A stretch of 64,000 nt of DNA. Source: Pseudomonadales bacterium. GTDB taxonomy: Bacteria; Pseudomonadota; Gammaproteobacteria; Pseudomonadales; Azotimanducaceae. Made by a program: the position numbers and the translations under genes. Positions within the stretch are counted from its first letter, which is position 1; every line of letters begins with the position of its first letter. Below are positions 63,377-64,000 of this stretch, piece by piece. Below the pieces are notes generated by a model that did no database searches, had not been told where the DNA came from, and saw only the letters and a list, made by a program, of their open reading frames with translations. The DNA is taken from positions 1 through 64,000 of the forward strand of contig JADHNI010000003.1 in the NCBI GenBank assembly GCA_016779585.1. The letters run 5' to 3'.

Positions 63377-64000
63377 ACACCTACGGTGAACTGCTGCTCA
63401 GGCAGTTTGCGGAACACTGGCAGGATCTCGCCATCAGCACCGTCGATGGCGAGTCCATACGCTACGGAGACCTGTGGTGCACCGCTTGTGCGGTAGCTGA
63501 ATCCTGGCAGGCTGAAGGCCTGCAGCCGGGTGACATCATTGCCTTCAAGCTGCCTAACAGCTATCGCATCCCCTGCCTTTATCTTGCCTGCGCCATCGGC
63601 GGGTTCGTCGCCTGCCCGATCGTGCCGACACTCTCGGAAAAAACCGCTGCGGAAAACCTGGAAACCGTGAAACCAAAACGGGTGATCACACAGGTCGATT
63701 TCCCGCTTGTCACAGCTGGTGACAAGCCAGCTTTCCATGAGCTCGACAGCCATCAGCCGTTCCTGATCATGTTTTCTTCCGGCTCGACCGGCAGGAGCAA
63801 AGCCATTTGCCACTCGCTGGACAACGTCTGTGGTTCTGCGGCGGCGTTCAGTCGGTTGTCGGGTTTTGATGAAACGACACGTCTTTATCATGTGCTGCCG
63901 ATGACCTACATGGCAGGTTTTCTGAACTCGATGCTCGCTGTGCTTGTCTGCGGTGGCCGAATCATTGAAGGCCCGCAGTTTTCCATGGAAAACGTCGCAG
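63373..64000 (+). CDS. AMP-dependent acyl-CoA/acyl-ACP synthetase, N-terminal part (runs off window)
   Basis: About 209 residues of an ANL adenylating enzyme: RYGDLWCTACAVAESWQAEG, ACAIGGFVACPIVPTLSE, and the A3 phosphate loop LIMFSSGSTGRSKAICHS, followed by LYHVLPMTYMAGFLNSMLAV. It is coupled to the acyl carrier protein gene (ATGA overlap), so it probably loads an acyl or aminoacyl group onto that carrier. C-terminal domain and substrate lie outside the window. Confidence 0.88.
   Translation, partial: MNTYGELLLRQFAEHWQDLAISTVDGESIRYGDLWCTACAVAESWQAEGLQPGDIIAFKLPNSYRIPCLYLACAIGGFVACPIVPTLSEKTAAENLETVKPKRVITQVDFPLVTAGDKPAFHELDSHQPFLIMFSSGSTGRSKAICHSLDNVCGSAAAFSRLSGFDETTRLYHVLPMTYMAGFLNSMLAVLVCGGRIIEGPQFSMENVA

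Noticed and set aside
1..64000. CRISPR arrays, tRNA/rRNA genes, insertion sequences and prophage
   Set aside because: I found no regularly spaced repeats, no cloverleaf-like or rRNA sequence, and no transposase, integrase or phage protein by reading both strands.

Overview
The window looks like chromosomal DNA of a free-living, probably marine, aerobic gammaproteobacterium. Evidence for this: a complete System I cytochrome c maturation operon (ccmABCDEFGHI), rdgC (found in beta/gammaproteobacteria), a dnaE-tilS pair, a YejABEF-type peptide importer, a TonB-dependent receptor under an ECF sigma/FecR pair, lipoproteins and an outer-membrane C-terminal Phe signature. Genes are densely packed with many 4-base ATGA overlaps. 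I see no insertion sequence, prophage, tRNA, rRNA or CRISPR array. The species cannot be named from this alone.

Layout. 1-4.7 kb: tilS (cut by the window edge) and dnaE on the minus strand. 4.8-14.4 kb: accessory metabolic genes (saccharopine-dehydrogenase-like reductase, D-aminoacylase-type amidohydrolase, VOC protein, gamma-glutamyltransferase, serine beta-lactamase-like hydrolase), a clearly decayed TolB-N/TPR regulator pseudogene, and small unknown genes. 14.4-21.2 kb: ccm operon on the minus strand. 21.25-23.6 kb: rdgC-SDR-GST. 23.6-31.4 kb: two Cys-type sulfatases bracketing GST, enoyl-CoA hydratase and DUF1330-like genes, then a SYLF protein and a fumarylacetoacetase-family hydrolase. 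31.5-35.3 kb: ECF sigma, FecR and an STN-containing TonB receptor.

35.3-39.4 kb holds the most interesting unit: five overlapping minus-strand genes encoding a thermostable-hemolysin-family (GNAT-like) protein, an AMP-forming acyl ligase, a haem-oxygenase-like diiron protein, an SDR and a secreted TPR protein. It reads like a compact biosynthetic pathway for an activated, oxidised small molecule or lipid. 39.5-43.3 kb: an envelope cluster (LTA-synthase-like phosphotransferase, methyltransferase, WaaP/Kdo-kinase-like protein, small membrane protein with a premature TAG). 43.4-47.4 kb: a split ABCC/MRP-type ABC exporter whose leader carries a strong promoter, short reading frames and a terminator with a competing antiterminator. 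47.5-52.98 kb: zinc-ribbon/Smr-like protein, VOC protein, YdcF-like protein, CurA-like reductase, thioredoxin-fold lipoprotein and metallo-beta-lactamase-fold hydrolase. 52.99-58.98 kb: peptide ABC importer with separate ATPases. 59.1-60.1 kb: LLM flavin oxidoreductase. 60.25-64 kb: WecE-like sugar aminotransferase and GtrA flippase-like protein on one strand, and divergently a radical SAM/SPASM enzyme, an acyl carrier protein and the start of an AMP-dependent ligase, which look like a second, carrier-protein-based pathway running off the right edge.

The hairpin-forming repeats between convergent genes (near 10.6, 43.3 and 47.85 kb) look like dispersed intergenic palindromes acting as bidirectional terminators.
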